A stretch of 64,000 nucleotides of DNA from JAGIBJ01 sp032119595 (GTDB lineage: Bacteria; Actinomycetota; Thermoleophilia; Solirubrobacterales; Solirubrobacteraceae): assembly GCA_032119595.1 (NCBI GenBank), contig JAUMBQ010000001.1, positions 496,001 through 560,000 on the forward strand, written 5' to 3'. The first letter of the stretch is position 1, and each line of letters begins with the position of its first letter. Below are positions 44,152 through 53,161 of this stretch, piece after piece. The notes under the pieces are model-generated. The model was given only the letters and a program-made list of their open reading frames with translations, did no database searches and had not been told where the DNA came from. Position numbers and translations under genes: made by a program.

Positions 44152-44415
44152 TCAGGCGGGATGCACGCGCTTGCGCACAGCGCCCGTCACGAGCAGGTAG
44201 TCGCGCGGGTATTCGCCGTCGCCAATGCCAGCGAGGCTGCGACGGTCTGGCGTGCCACGCGGCACCGAACGGCGATCATTGGTGCTGCGGCGCTCGACGA
44301 TCAACCGGCCGCGACCATCCGCGACGATCGACACGTCATCGCCGGCCTGGAAGTGCGCGCCCGCGAGTGCTTCGAGGGACAGCGTGACTGAGTTCGTGTC
44401 CGAGATTCGAGGCAT
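44152..44415 (-). CDS. AbrB/MazE-type antitoxin-like protein
   Basis: An 87-residue protein. The first 45 residues, MPRISDTNSVTLSLEALAGA with DDVSIVADGRGRLIVERR following, fit the swapped-hairpin AbrB/SpoVT DNA-binding fold of MazE- and VapB-type antitoxins. The C-terminal tail is basic. It lies 110 nt downstream of the PIN toxin gene on the same strand, without a toxin of its own. It could bind the PIN toxin, a toxin elsewhere, or only DNA. Confidence 0.6.
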   Translation of the reverse strand: MPRISDTNSVTLSLEALAGAHFQAGDDVSIVADGRGRLIVERRSTNDRRSVPRGTPDRRSLAGIGDGEYPRDYLLVTGAVRKRVHPA

Positions 44416-44525
44416 ACCTCAAACTACGTCCGCACCCCGGCGGAACTTGCGCCGGGGACAAGCCGACTGGACCAACGACCGATGGCGCCAACCGCCATTT
44501 CAATTCGTTGCCGCACCCGGCCGAC

Positions 44526-44921
44526 CTACTCGTCGCGCAGCACCACGCCCGGCAGTCCTTCGAACCCCCGACCGTCCAGCGTGACCACGAGGCGCTCATC
44601 GGCGGCCGCCGTCGCCGCAATCATCAGGTCGTTTGCGCCGCGCGGAATGCCGGCGGCAAGGGTGTGGGCGAGCAACCTCGCGTGCACCCGAGCCACGCGA
44701 AGGTCGTAGGCGACAATCGAAACCGACGCCAGAACGCGCTCCACGTACGCCAGACGTTCGGCACGGCGCTGGCCCGTGGCGCGTTCGACACCCACAAGGA
44801 GTTCCGCAGCCGCAACGGCAGCGATGGCGACGTCATCTCCCGGCCGGATCAGGCCACTGGACTCCTTGGCATCACGCTCGTGAGCGATAAGCACCGAGGT
44901 GTCGACGATCACCCGATCCAT
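44526..44921 (-). CDS. vapC: PIN-domain ribonuclease toxin (VapC-like)
   Basis: A 131-residue PIN toxin with the full acidic set: D7 (VIVDTSVLIA), E40 (AAELLVGV), D98 (GANDLMIAATA) and D116 (TLDGRGF). VapC toxins cut tRNA or rRNA when freed from antitoxin. It overlaps the end of the Phd-like antitoxin gene by 13 nt, the normal arrangement. The C-terminal LPGVVLRDE is typical. Confidence 0.88.
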   Translation of the reverse strand: MDRVIVDTSVLIAHERDAKESSGLIRPGDDVAIAAVAAAELLVGVERATGQRRAERLAYVERVLASVSIVAYDLRVARVHARLLAHTLAAGIPRGANDLMIAATAAADERLVVTLDGRGFEGLPGVVLRDE

Positions 44922-45160
44922 CGGTCACCGGCCGGGCCAACCCAGCGCCTGAGTTCCAGGAGCTCGTCTGACCACGACCCATCTCGCGGCGCTTCAGCCA
45001 TCGCGGAAAGGAGCGCCGAGCCGTTCGCGGCGGGCGCGGGACCGATCGTCGCGACCGCTTTGCCGCGGCGCAGGATCACGACTGGCTCGCCAGTGGCCTC
45101 GACCTGATCAAGCAGGTCAGCAAAGCCCCTTGCGGCGTCGGTCGCGGTGATCCGTTTCAC
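44909..45160 (-). CDS. Phd/YefM-type antitoxin
   Basis: An 83-residue antitoxin. The N-terminal DNA-binding part, MKRITATDAARGFADLLDQV followed by EPVVILRRGKAVATIGP, is the Phd/YefM fold. The C-terminal half should wrap around and silence the PIN toxin encoded next. GTG 45160 lies 9 nt after a GATAAT -10 box that sits inside a palindrome, so the antitoxin probably represses its own promoter. Confidence 0.85.
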   Translation of the reverse strand: MKRITATDAARGFADLLDQVEATGEPVVILRRGKAVATIGPAPAANGSALLSAMAEAPRDGSWSDELLELRRWVGPAGDRWIG

Positions 45161-45164
45161 GCAA

Positions 45165-45179
45165 ATCAGATTATCTGAT
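45165..45179 (-). promoter_or_regulatory. Autoregulatory operator and -10 box of the toxin-antitoxin pair
   Basis: ATCAGA-TTA-TCTGAT is a perfect inverted repeat. On the minus strand GATAAT (45175-45170) lies inside it, 9 nt before the GTG of the antitoxin. Binding of the antitoxin here would cover the promoter. Confidence 0.6.
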
Positions 45180-45187
45180 ATCGCGGC

Positions 45188-47359
45188 TCAGGCGACGCGG
45201 AGCGCGTGCGGGAGGTCGTGGCGGGTCGCGGCCATCAGCGCCTCGACCGTCGCCCCGTCCTTCGGGCAGATCGCGTGCGCCGCGGTGACCGGCGCGAGCT
45301 TCGACAGCGATGCGGCCAGGTCGCGGGTCATGCCGGCCGCTGCCTCGCCGCCGACGACGGACAGCGCCACGGAGAACTCGGTCGCTGCCGTTCGGCCGAC
45401 GACGAACGCGTCGGGCACGTGCTGGTCGAGGAGATCGCCCATCTCGCGCAGCAGCGCGTCCCCAGCGCCATAGCCACGCCGTTCGTTAAATGCGCGGAGA
45501 TCGGCGATCCGGAACGTCAACAGGGCAAACGGTGTCCCGGTCTGCGTCGCCGCGACGAAGAAGGCCTCCTCGGCCTCGACCAAGAAGCCTGCGCGATTGG
45601 GTCGCTGGGTGAGGTGGTCCGACACCGCGCGGCGTCTGGCGAGGGCCGCCGTCTCGTCCATCGCATGGTTGCCAACGGCGCCGAGCAGGAAGCAGCCCGC
45701 GAACAGCGAGAGATGGAAGGGGAAGACCCACAGAGACGCGGCCGGGCCGAGCGCGGCGACGACGAACCAGCCGGCCAGCATCAGCCCAAGCGTGAGCACA
45801 GCGCGCTTGCGGGAGAGAATGGCGGCGCCGTAGACGACGTAGACGAAGAAGGCGCCCACGATCGGGGCTTCAAGCCCACGGTCGGCCAGGGCCGCAATCG
45901 CGAGTGCGGCCCCGAGCGCCGACCCAGACGCGACCACGACGAACAGGTCGAACGCGTCACCGCGACGCTTCCACCGGCGATGCGTCGCGACGGCCAAGCC
46001 GAGGAAGAACATCACCCAGACCGGCCCGAAGTAGCGAAGCAGATCATCGAAGGTTCCCGGGCGTTCGCCCACGTACTCGCGCACGATCACTGGGACCCCG
46101 GCCAGCCCGACCGCGATCAGCGACCACGTGATGAGACGGCGATAGACGCGCTGGGACTCCGTCCCCCGCGGCACCTGGCCCGTCCGGCGGATCGACGCGT
46201 AACTCAACGTCGGCTTGACCGGAGGGGAGGGCAGCGGGGGTGCCTGCCCGCGCGGCACGTCCGCCGTTCCGGCCACAAGGCTCTGGACGCCGAGCACGTC
46301 TCCCGCGGCCCGCGCCTGCGCCGCGTAGGCCACGCGCACGAGGTCGGCAGCCGCGACCGACCGAATCTCGCTCGTCGCGACGCCGATCCGTACGTCGGCG
46401 CGGCCGCCGACCTCGAGCGCCCGCCGGATGTCGCGCGCGGTCTCCTCGGCACGATGGCGAGGGAGATCCGGCAAGAGCACGGCGAACTCGTCGTCGGAGA
46501 GCCGACCGAACTCGGCGGCCTCAGGCACGATCGGTCCAACCGTCGATCCCACCCACCCGAGGAACTCGTCCTCGTCCTGCCCCTCCCGGCGATCGATGCC
46601 GATGAGCAGGAGCGCCACTGCGCCCTGGCCAACCGTCTGCGGGTGCAGGGCGTATTCCAGCTGCTGCATGAACCCGCGACGACTGAGGGAACCGGACCGG
46701 CGATCGTGGCTGGCAAGGCGGCGAATGACCCGCACGGTGTGCTCGTGGCCGACCGACACCATGACGCCGCAGAACCAAGAGGCGGCCGTGACCATCAACA
46801 TGATCGCGGCGTCAAAGAGTTCCGGAGCGGGATGGGCAACCTCCACGAGCACGGTCGTGAGCAGCAGGGCCGTGAGACTCACGAGGCGCCAGCGGCGAGG
46901 CGCGACGAGTCCGAAATACGTGGCGAGCGGGCAGATCCCGGCGTACACGATCGACAGAACGCCCTGGTCGTAAACCGCGATGATCGCCAGCGTCGCCAGG
47001 ATCGCGGCGCCACCCAAGGCGTACACCCAGAGCGTCCGACGGAACCGCAACGCAAACTCGCGGTCCTGACTGAAGGCGAGGACCGCCGAGACGGCGCCGA
47101 TGGTGAGTGCGCCGATGACGACCTTCCAGGTCGTGCCGGAGGCGCGTTCGCGCAGCAGCTCGGCGCCCGCATAGGCGACCGAGGTGAGCGCCACGACGAT
47201 CCACGGTGCGAGGACCAGCGAGCGGCGCCCCAGCAGCGCCTCCCGAGGAATTTCGCCGGGGCGTTCCGGGAGCGTCATGCGAGGATCGCGGGCCTGCCCG
47301 TCGAGCAGCCCGGGCACGACGGCGTCGGCCGGCTCCTGGCTTAGCCTCCGCCGAGCCAC
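45188..47359 (-). CDS. Membrane protein with two degenerate GGDEF domains (B)
   Basis: A 723-residue paralog of the protein at 39999: two units of membrane helices plus GGDEF-like domain. The first signature is SDDEF (LSDDEFAVLLPDL), which keeps the metal-binding Asp and Glu but loses the first Gly pair. The second is AATEF (RTAATEFSVAL), likely inactive. Domain 1 might keep weak activity or GTP binding. Start GTG 47359. It is divergent from ileS by 176 bp; that gap shows no T-box motif, only a small hairpin (47471-47488). Confidence 0.82.
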   Translation of the reverse strand: MARRRLSQEPADAVVPGLLDGQARDPRMTLPERPGEIPREALLGRRSLVLAPWIVVALTSVAYAGAELLRERASGTTWKVVIGALTIGAVSAVLAFSQDREFALRFRRTLWVYALGGAAILATLAIIAVYDQGVLSIVYAGICPLATYFGLVAPRRWRLVSLTALLLTTVLVEVAHPAPELFDAAIMLMVTAASWFCGVMVSVGHEHTVRVIRRLASHDRRSGSLSRRGFMQQLEYALHPQTVGQGAVALLLIGIDRREGQDEDEFLGWVGSTVGPIVPEAAEFGRLSDDEFAVLLPDLPRHRAEETARDIRRALEVGGRADVRIGVATSEIRSVAAADLVRVAYAAQARAAGDVLGVQSLVAGTADVPRGQAPPLPSPPVKPTLSYASIRRTGQVPRGTESQRVYRRLITWSLIAVGLAGVPVIVREYVGERPGTFDDLLRYFGPVWVMFFLGLAVATHRRWKRRGDAFDLFVVVASGSALGAALAIAALADRGLEAPIVGAFFVYVVYGAAILSRKRAVLTLGLMLAGWFVVAALGPAASLWVFPFHLSLFAGCFLLGAVGNHAMDETAALARRRAVSDHLTQRPNRAGFLVEAEEAFFVAATQTGTPFALLTFRIADLRAFNERRGYGAGDALLREMGDLLDQHVPDAFVVGRTAATEFSVALSVVGGEAAAGMTRDLAASLSKLAPVTAAHAICPKDGATVEALMAATRHDLPHALRVA

Positions 47360-47520
47360 GGCGCCACCTCAAACATGGCCGTACGGGTCACACCCGCCTG
47401 ATCGGTAAACCACGGCGCTGAGTACGCCAGGTACCCGAGAACTCGACGGTTAGACGAGTCCACCACACGGGTGACGAACCCGTCACCGACCGCCAGCAGA
47501 CGCTGGGCTCCCGCCCAAAC

Positions 47521-47526
47521 TAAACT
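47521..47526 (+). promoter_or_regulatory. -10 box (TAAACT) of ileS
   Basis: TAAACT ends 9 nt before GTG 47536, so the ileS message is probably leaderless. Upstream, GGTGACG-AACC-CGTCACC (47471-47488) can form a 7-bp hairpin. Confidence 0.4.
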
Positions 47527-47535
47527 CCTGAGCCC

Positions 47536-50500
47536 GTGTCCGCTCGCCCTGCTCCCGCCCAGATCGACCCGCAGCAGTCCTTCCCCGCGCTCGAGGAGAC
47601 GGTCCTTGCGCGGTGGGCCGAGCGTGATGTGTTCGCCCGCTCCATGAGCCAGCGCGAAGGCGCCGAGCCGTGGGTCTTCTGGGAGGGGCCGCCAACCGCC
47701 AACGGCAAGCCGGGCGTGCACCACATCCTCTCGCGCGTCTTCAAGGACATCTTCCCGCGGTTCCGGGCGATGCGCGGCTTCCACGTCGAGCGCCGCGGCG
47801 GCTGGGATTGCCATGGCCTCCCGGTCGAGATCGCCGTCGAGAAGCAGCTCGGTCTCCACTCCAAGCACGACATCGAAGGCATCGTCCCCGGCGACGTGCG
47901 GGAGTCGATCAAGGTCTTCAATCAGGCCTGCAAGGACTCGGTCTTCACCTATCTGGAGGACTGGGACCGACTGACCCAGCGCATCGGCTTCTGGGTCGAC
48001 CTCGACAACGCCTACCGCACGATGGATCCGTCCTACGTGGAATCGGTCTGGGCCGCCATCAAGCAGATGGACGAGAAGGGCCTGCTCTACCAGGGCAACA
48101 AGGTCGTCCCGTTTTGCACCCGCTGCGGAACCGCGCTGTCCAGCCACGAGGTCGCGCTCGGCTACAAGGACATCAAGGACACGTCCGCCTACGTGCGTTT
48201 GCCCGTGGTCGAAGACGAGCTACCGGCTGGTTCGCCGCTGCAGGCCGGAGACAGCCTGGTCGTGTGGACCACCACGCCGTGGACGCTGTGGGCGAACGTC
48301 GCCGCGGCCGTCCATCCGGAGGTCGAATACGTGCGCGTGCGGGCCGCAGGACGCGACGGGGAGACCGAGCACATGCTCGTCGCCGCACGGGCGCTCGTCG
48401 AGCATGCGCTCGGCGAAGAGGCCGAGATCATTGGTGACGGATTCCCGGGCAGCGCGCTCGCGGGTACCGTCTACGAGGCGCCGTTCGTGGCCGACGGGCG
48501 CCTTGCTGGAGGCCGCGGCGCCGTGCTGGCCGCCGAGTACGTGACCACCGACTCGGGCACCGGGATCGTGCACCTCGCGCCGGCGTTCGGCCAGGAGGAC
48601 TACGACGCGGTGGCCGCCGCGGCTGCCGCGGGCCTGATCCCGGCCGGACTCGATGCTGCCCGCTTCGACCCGCGCGACCCGCTGACGCTGATCCACCCGG
48701 TCCGGGAAGACGGCACCTACGACGAGCGCGTCACGAACGTCGCCCCGCAATACGGCGGGAGGTTCGTCAAGGACCTCGACCTGGACCTCGTCAGCGACCT
48801 CGACGCCCGTGGTCTGCTGCAGCGCAAGCAGCGCTACGAGCACTCCTACCCGCACTGCTGGCGATGCGACACGGCACTCGTCTACTACGCACGGCCGTCC
48901 TGGTACCTGGCGACCGCCACCAAGCGCGACGACCTGCTTGCCGCCAACGACACCGTCACCTGGCACCCGCCGCACATCAAGGACGGGCGCTTCGGCGAGT
49001 GGCTACGAGGCAATGTCGACTGGGCCATCAGCCGCGAGCGCTATTGGGGCACGCCACTGCCGATCTGGCAGTCCACGACCACTCCTGATGGCGAAGAGCT
49101 GCCCCGGCGCATCCTGGTCGGCTCCCTCGCAGAACTCGAAGCACTCTCCGGCGTCAAGCTCGACGATCCGCACCGCCCGTACGTCGACGACGTCTCCTTC
49201 ACCGGCGAGGACGGGCTCACCTACGAGCGCGTGCCCGAAGTGCTCGACGTGTGGTTCGACTCCGGAGCGATGCCGTTCGCTCAGGACGGCGCGCCGCTGA
49301 GCCCCGAGGGCAGCGAGCACTACGAACAGCACCGCATCGCCGACTACATCTGCGAGGGCCTGGATCAGACCCGCGGCTGGTTCTATTCGCTGCTGGCCGA
49401 GTCCGTGATGCTGCGGGGCGAGGCCCCCTACAAGAACGTCGCTTGCCTCGGGCTCATCCTGGACGAAAACGGCCAGAAGATGAGCAAGAGCAAGGGCAAC
49501 GTCGTGGACCCGTTCGAGGCCCTTGATCGCTTCGGCGCCGACGCGCTGCGCTGGTACTTCTTCACGAGCAAGCAGCCGTGGGATGGCTACCGCTACTCCG
49601 ACGAAGCCGTTCGCGACGGCGTGCGCCTGTTCCTCCTGCCGCTCTGGAACACCGCGAGCTTCTACGCGCAGTACGCCGCCATCGCGGCCGCTGAAGACGG
49701 AGCTGACCGCGCCACCGGTGCGCCGCTCAGGGAGCTCGACCTCTGGATCCGCAGCCGTGTGGAGGCGACGACCGAGATCGTTACCGAGGCGCTTGACGCG
49801 TACGACGTCACCACGGCCGGACGCGCGATCGGCGAACTCGTCGAAGAGCTCTCCAACTGGTACGTGCGCCGCTCGCGCCGTCGCTTCTGGGACGGCGATC
49901 CGGCCGCGCTCGACACGCTCCAGCAGGCCCTCCTGCGCATCGCGACGCTGCTGGCCCCGCTCACGCCGTTCGTGGCCGACGAGCTCTACGAGCAGCTCGG
50001 CGGCGACGGCGACTCCGTGCACCTCGCCGACTGGCCCGTCGCCCACCCCGGCAGCCGCGACCTCACGTTGGAGGCCGACATGGCCACGGCGCGCGAGACC
50101 GTGAAGCTCGGCCTCGCCGCCCGCGCGGCATCCGGCGTGAACCTGCGCCAGCCGCTGCGGGCGGCCGTCATCGTCGCGACCGGGACCGAGCGGGCGGCCA
50201 TCGAGCGCCTCGCCGACGTGATCAGCGAGGAACTCAACGTGAAGTCGCTCCAGTTCGTCGCCGAAGCCGACGAACTCGGCAACGTCCTCCTCAAGCCCAA
50301 CCTCAAAGCCCTCGGACCCCGCTTCGGAAAGCACATGGGGCTCGCCAGGGCGGCGATCGAAGCCCTCGACGGCACGAGCGTCGCGGCGGCGTTCCGCGCC
50401 GGCAACCCCGTCGCGATCCAAATCGATGGCCACGAGCACGAGCTCTCGACCGACGACCTCCTCCTGTCGCTCGAGGCGCCGGACGGCTACCAGCTCGAAC

Positions 50501-50802
50501 GCGACGGCCAGCACGCCGTGGCGCTCGAACTCGAGATCGACGCCGAGCTGCGCGCCGAAGGCATCGCGCGAACCGTCCTGCGCCAGGTGCAGGTCGCACG
50601 CCAGGCCGCCGGGCTCGACGTCACCGATCGCATCACGCTCACGCTCGGCGGCGACGCCCAACTGGTCGAGGCCGTGCGAGCCCACGAGGCCTACGTGGCC
50701 GGCGAGACGCTCGCCACCACCGTCACCTACGGCGACCCGGGCGGCGAACCCGTGACGGTCGAGGGTCTCACGCTGCAGCTCGCCGTCCAGCGCGCCGGGT
50801 AA
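47536..50802 (+). CDS. ileS: Isoleucyl-tRNA synthetase, IleRS2 type with GVHH signature
   Basis: A 1088-residue class I synthetase that charges tRNA-Ile. The HIGH box, normally HxGH, reads G60-V-H-H63 (NGKPGVHH), with first and third residues swapped. KMSKS is intact at 648-652. The CP1 editing domain shows TTPWTLWANVAAAVHP and the DSGTGIVHLAPAFGQEDY block. The anticodon domain and C-terminal region match the eukaryote-like IleRS2 branch, known for low mupirocin sensitivity; members with the GxHH swap were reported as hyper-resistant. It is the only ileS visible. Start GTG 47536. Confidence 0.95.
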   Translation: MSARPAPAQIDPQQSFPALEETVLARWAERDVFARSMSQREGAEPWVFWEGPPTANGKPGVHHILSRVFKDIFPRFRAMRGFHVERRGGWDCHGLPVEIAVEKQLGLHSKHDIEGIVPGDVRESIKVFNQACKDSVFTYLEDWDRLTQRIGFWVDLDNAYRTMDPSYVESVWAAIKQMDEKGLLYQGNKVVPFCTRCGTALSSHEVALGYKDIKDTSAYVRLPVVEDELPAGSPLQAGDSLVVWTTTPWTLWANVAAAVHPEVEYVRVRAAGRDGETEHMLVAARALVEHALGEEAEIIGDGFPGSALAGTVYEAPFVADGRLAGGRGAVLAAEYVTTDSGTGIVHLAPAFGQEDYDAVAAAAAAGLIPAGLDAARFDPRDPLTLIHPVREDGTYDERVTNVAPQYGGRFVKDLDLDLVSDLDARGLLQRKQRYEHSYPHCWRCDTALVYYARPSWYLATATKRDDLLAANDTVTWHPPHIKDGRFGEWLRGNVDWAISRERYWGTPLPIWQSTTTPDGEELPRRILVGSLAELEALSGVKLDDPHRPYVDDVSFTGEDGLTYERVPEVLDVWFDSGAMPFAQDGAPLSPEGSEHYEQHRIADYICEGLDQTRGWFYSLLAESVMLRGEAPYKNVACLGLILDENGQKMSKSKGNVVDPFEALDRFGADALRWYFFTSKQPWDGYRYSDEAVRDGVRLFLLPLWNTASFYAQYAAIAAAEDGADRATGAPLRELDLWIRSRVEATTEIVTEALDAYDVTTAGRAIGELVEELSNWYVRRSRRRFWDGDPAALDTLQQALLRIATLLAPLTPFVADELYEQLGGDGDSVHLADWPVAHPGSRDLTLEADMATARETVKLGLAARAASGVNLRQPLRAAVIVATGTERAAIERLADVISEELNVKSLQFVAEADELGNVLLKPNLKALGPRFGKHMGLARAAIEALDGTSVAAAFRAGNPVAIQIDGHEHELSTDDLLLSLEAPDGYQLERDGQHAVALELEIDAELRAEGIARTVLRQVQVARQAAGLDVTDRITLTLGGDAQLVEAVRAHEAYVAGETLATTVTYGDPGGEPVTVEGLTLQLAVQRAG

Positions 50803-50855
50803 CCCGCTTTCCAGCGCCCCGGGTAACCGGCAGCCCGCCCAGTCGGGCAGCGTTA

Positions 50856-50889
50856 GACCGGTTTTTGCCGGTCCACCCCTGCTCATACT
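50856..50889 (+). promoter_or_regulatory. GGDEF gene promoter with inverted repeat
   Basis: GACCGG-TTTTTG-CCGGTC (50856-50873) sits where the -35 region should be, upstream of CATACT (50884-50889). The GGDEF gene at 54327 has the same CATACT box with GACCGGTC just upstream. Confidence 0.45.
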
Positions 50890-50923
50890 CACCCTCGGCC
50901 ACGCCGTGCCGATGGTGAGCGAG

Positions 50924-53053
50924 ATGAGCATCGTCGCTCCCAGCCTTCGTGGCCGCGTTTCACGACGCGATGTCGCCCTCAGCCCACACGTCTGGTTCGC
51001 CGTCTGGGCAACCTTCGGGCTGTTCGCGTTCTCGACGCTGATCATCACGTTCGTCATGCCGGACATTTCGCAGGCGCGCATGGTGTTCCTCACGGCGGTC
51101 CTGACCACCATCGCGATCGTCCTGTCCCGCCTCCGCGCCCCCGAGCCTGGATCGCCGGCCATCCAGGTCGTGCTGTCGCTGGCCTACATCGGCCCCGCGC
51201 TCACGATCTGGGCGTTTGCACCACACGGCTCCGGCGCCGTAGTCTCCGCGACCTTCGTCGCGCCCCTCGCATCCATCTGGCTCATCAACCGCCGTCAAAT
51301 CGCCGCCCACCTCGTGGCCGCGAGCGTCGTCGTGTTCATCCCGTCGATGCTCGGCCAGGTCGATACCGCCACCCTGTTTGCCTGCATTTCGCTCGTCCCC
51401 GCCATGTGGGTGCTGGCCATCTGCTGCGTGCTCGTCATGGAATCGGCCGAGACGCAGGGCCGAGATCTCGAGCGCCTCGTCGGCATCGACCCGCTGACCG
51501 GCCTGGGCAACCGACGCAGCTTCGACGACCAGCTCACCAACGAACTCACCCGCCACAGCGCCTCCCATCGGCCACTGACGCTGCTCTCACTCGACCTCAA
51601 TGGCTTTGGGCGACTCAACGACACCCTCGGGCACACCGCCGGTGACGAGGTCCTGGAACTCGTTGCGACCACGCTCACCGGCGCGGCGCGTCGACACGAC
51701 ATCGTGATCCGTCAAGGCGGCGATGAGTTCTGCGTGCTGCTGCCGAACACAGACGCGAAGAAGGCGCAGGTGCGCATGCGCGTCCTTCGCGAGCACCTCT
51801 CACAGATCGCCGGATTCGGGTCCGGGATCTCGACCGGCATCGGAGCCGCGACGTACCCGGCCGACGGGGAGACCGTTCAGGCCCTGTTGAACGCGGCCGA
51901 CGATCGTCTCCGAGCGGACAAGCTCCGTGAGGCCGATCGCCTCCCATCACCGGTGAGCCTCGCGGCCGAGTTCGCGTCGCGCCCCGACACACCGGACGAT
52001 CGACCGCGCGCCGCCGCGCCGCCGTCGACCACTCCTTTTGACGACCACGTCTCCCGGCACGACCTCTCGCTCAACCGCAGCGTCTGGCACCTGACGGGAT
52101 CGATGATCGTCATCTTCTCCCTGGTCGGCGTGGCGTTGCGGACGTGGGCTCCTGAACTCACCGGGCCCGGGTTCCCGTACTCCGTCGCCTTCGGCGCCTC
52201 GGTCGGCATCTTCTTCCTCATCACGCCGCCCCCGGCGATCGATTCGCTTCGCAGCCACGCCTGCATTGCCGCCACGTACGTCATCCCGGTCACCGCCCTT
52301 GCGACCTCGCAACCGGGCGGCTCGGTGGCGATCGGCTCGGCGATCTTCGTCGGCTGCCTCACCTCGATGCGAGCCATCGATCGTCGCGTCATCGCCGCGC
52401 ATCTCGTGACGGCGCAGGCGTTGTTCCTTTCGCTCGTCGCGCTCGGCCTCGTGGATGCGATCACCACCATCGGGATCTTGCTGCTCATCGTCACCATGTG
52501 GGTGCTGGCCGTCTGCTGCACGCTCGTCTTCGAAGCCATCGAAGCCCAAGGCTCCGAACTCGTCGAGTTGGCTCGGCGCGACCCGCTCACCGGTGCCGGA
52601 AACCGCCTCCTGCTCCACGAGCAGCTCGGGCGAGAGGTTCCTCTCCACGCGGCCAGCGGGCGCCCGATGACGATCCTCTCGATCGATCTCGACGGGTTCA
52701 ATGCCGTCAACGACACGCTTGGCCACGCCGTCGGCGACGACCTTCTCATCACGGTCGCCAGTCGCCTTCGCAGCGCGTCTGGGCCGGGGGCGACCGTCGT
52801 GCGACAGGGCGGGGACGAGTTCTGCGTGATTCTTCCCGACACCAGCAGTGCCCAAGCCACGATTACGATCGAGGCCATCCGGACGGCCATCGGCAGCATC
52901 CAGATCGCCGGGGCGAGCGTGACCGCCGGCATCGGCGCGGCGACGTACCCCTTCGATGGCTCCGACACCGTCGCGTTGCTCGAACGCGCCGACGCCGATC
53001 TCCTGCATGACCGGTACGGCGTGCTGGAACTCGCTTCACCACTGCGCGCCTAA
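50924..53053 (+). CDS. Membrane diguanylate cyclase with two GGDEF domains
   Basis: A 709-residue protein of two fused units, each a VSRRDVAL/VSRHDLSL start, about six membrane helices and a GGDEF domain. Both signatures are RQGGDEFC. Unit 1 has an RxxD inhibition site (RRHD five residues before GGDEF). Unit 2 lacks it (GPGA there). Each unit aligns with the single-unit proteins at 53162, 54327 and 55406, so it is an internal duplication or fusion. ATG 50924 matches the MSI- starts of the paralogs; GTG 50906 is possible. Confidence 0.9.
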   Translation: MSIVAPSLRGRVSRRDVALSPHVWFAVWATFGLFAFSTLIITFVMPDISQARMVFLTAVLTTIAIVLSRLRAPEPGSPAIQVVLSLAYIGPALTIWAFAPHGSGAVVSATFVAPLASIWLINRRQIAAHLVAASVVVFIPSMLGQVDTATLFACISLVPAMWVLAICCVLVMESAETQGRDLERLVGIDPLTGLGNRRSFDDQLTNELTRHSASHRPLTLLSLDLNGFGRLNDTLGHTAGDEVLELVATTLTGAARRHDIVIRQGGDEFCVLLPNTDAKKAQVRMRVLREHLSQIAGFGSGISTGIGAATYPADGETVQALLNAADDRLRADKLREADRLPSPVSLAAEFASRPDTPDDRPRAAAPPSTTPFDDHVSRHDLSLNRSVWHLTGSMIVIFSLVGVALRTWAPELTGPGFPYSVAFGASVGIFFLITPPPAIDSLRSHACIAATYVIPVTALATSQPGGSVAIGSAIFVGCLTSMRAIDRRVIAAHLVTAQALFLSLVALGLVDAITTIGILLLIVTMWVLAVCCTLVFEAIEAQGSELVELARRDPLTGAGNRLLLHEQLGREVPLHAASGRPMTILSIDLDGFNAVNDTLGHAVGDDLLITVASRLRSASGPGATVVRQGGDEFCVILPDTSSAQATITIEAIRTAIGSIQIAGASVTAGIGAATYPFDGSDTVALLERADADLLHDRYGVLELASPLRA

Positions 53054-53161
53054 GACACTCGCGTTCTTCCGCAGCATCGGTCAGAGTCTGCAGACGCGTG
53101 TACGCACCAGTACCGCCGCTCAAGTCTGTCCCATGACGCTCCGAGCACTCACCTAGCACCC

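Noticed and set aside
47360..47535. T-box leader of ileS
   Set aside because: The conserved T-box sequence (GGTGG-ACC type) and antiterminator were not found. The gap holds only a short hairpin and a -10 box near the start.
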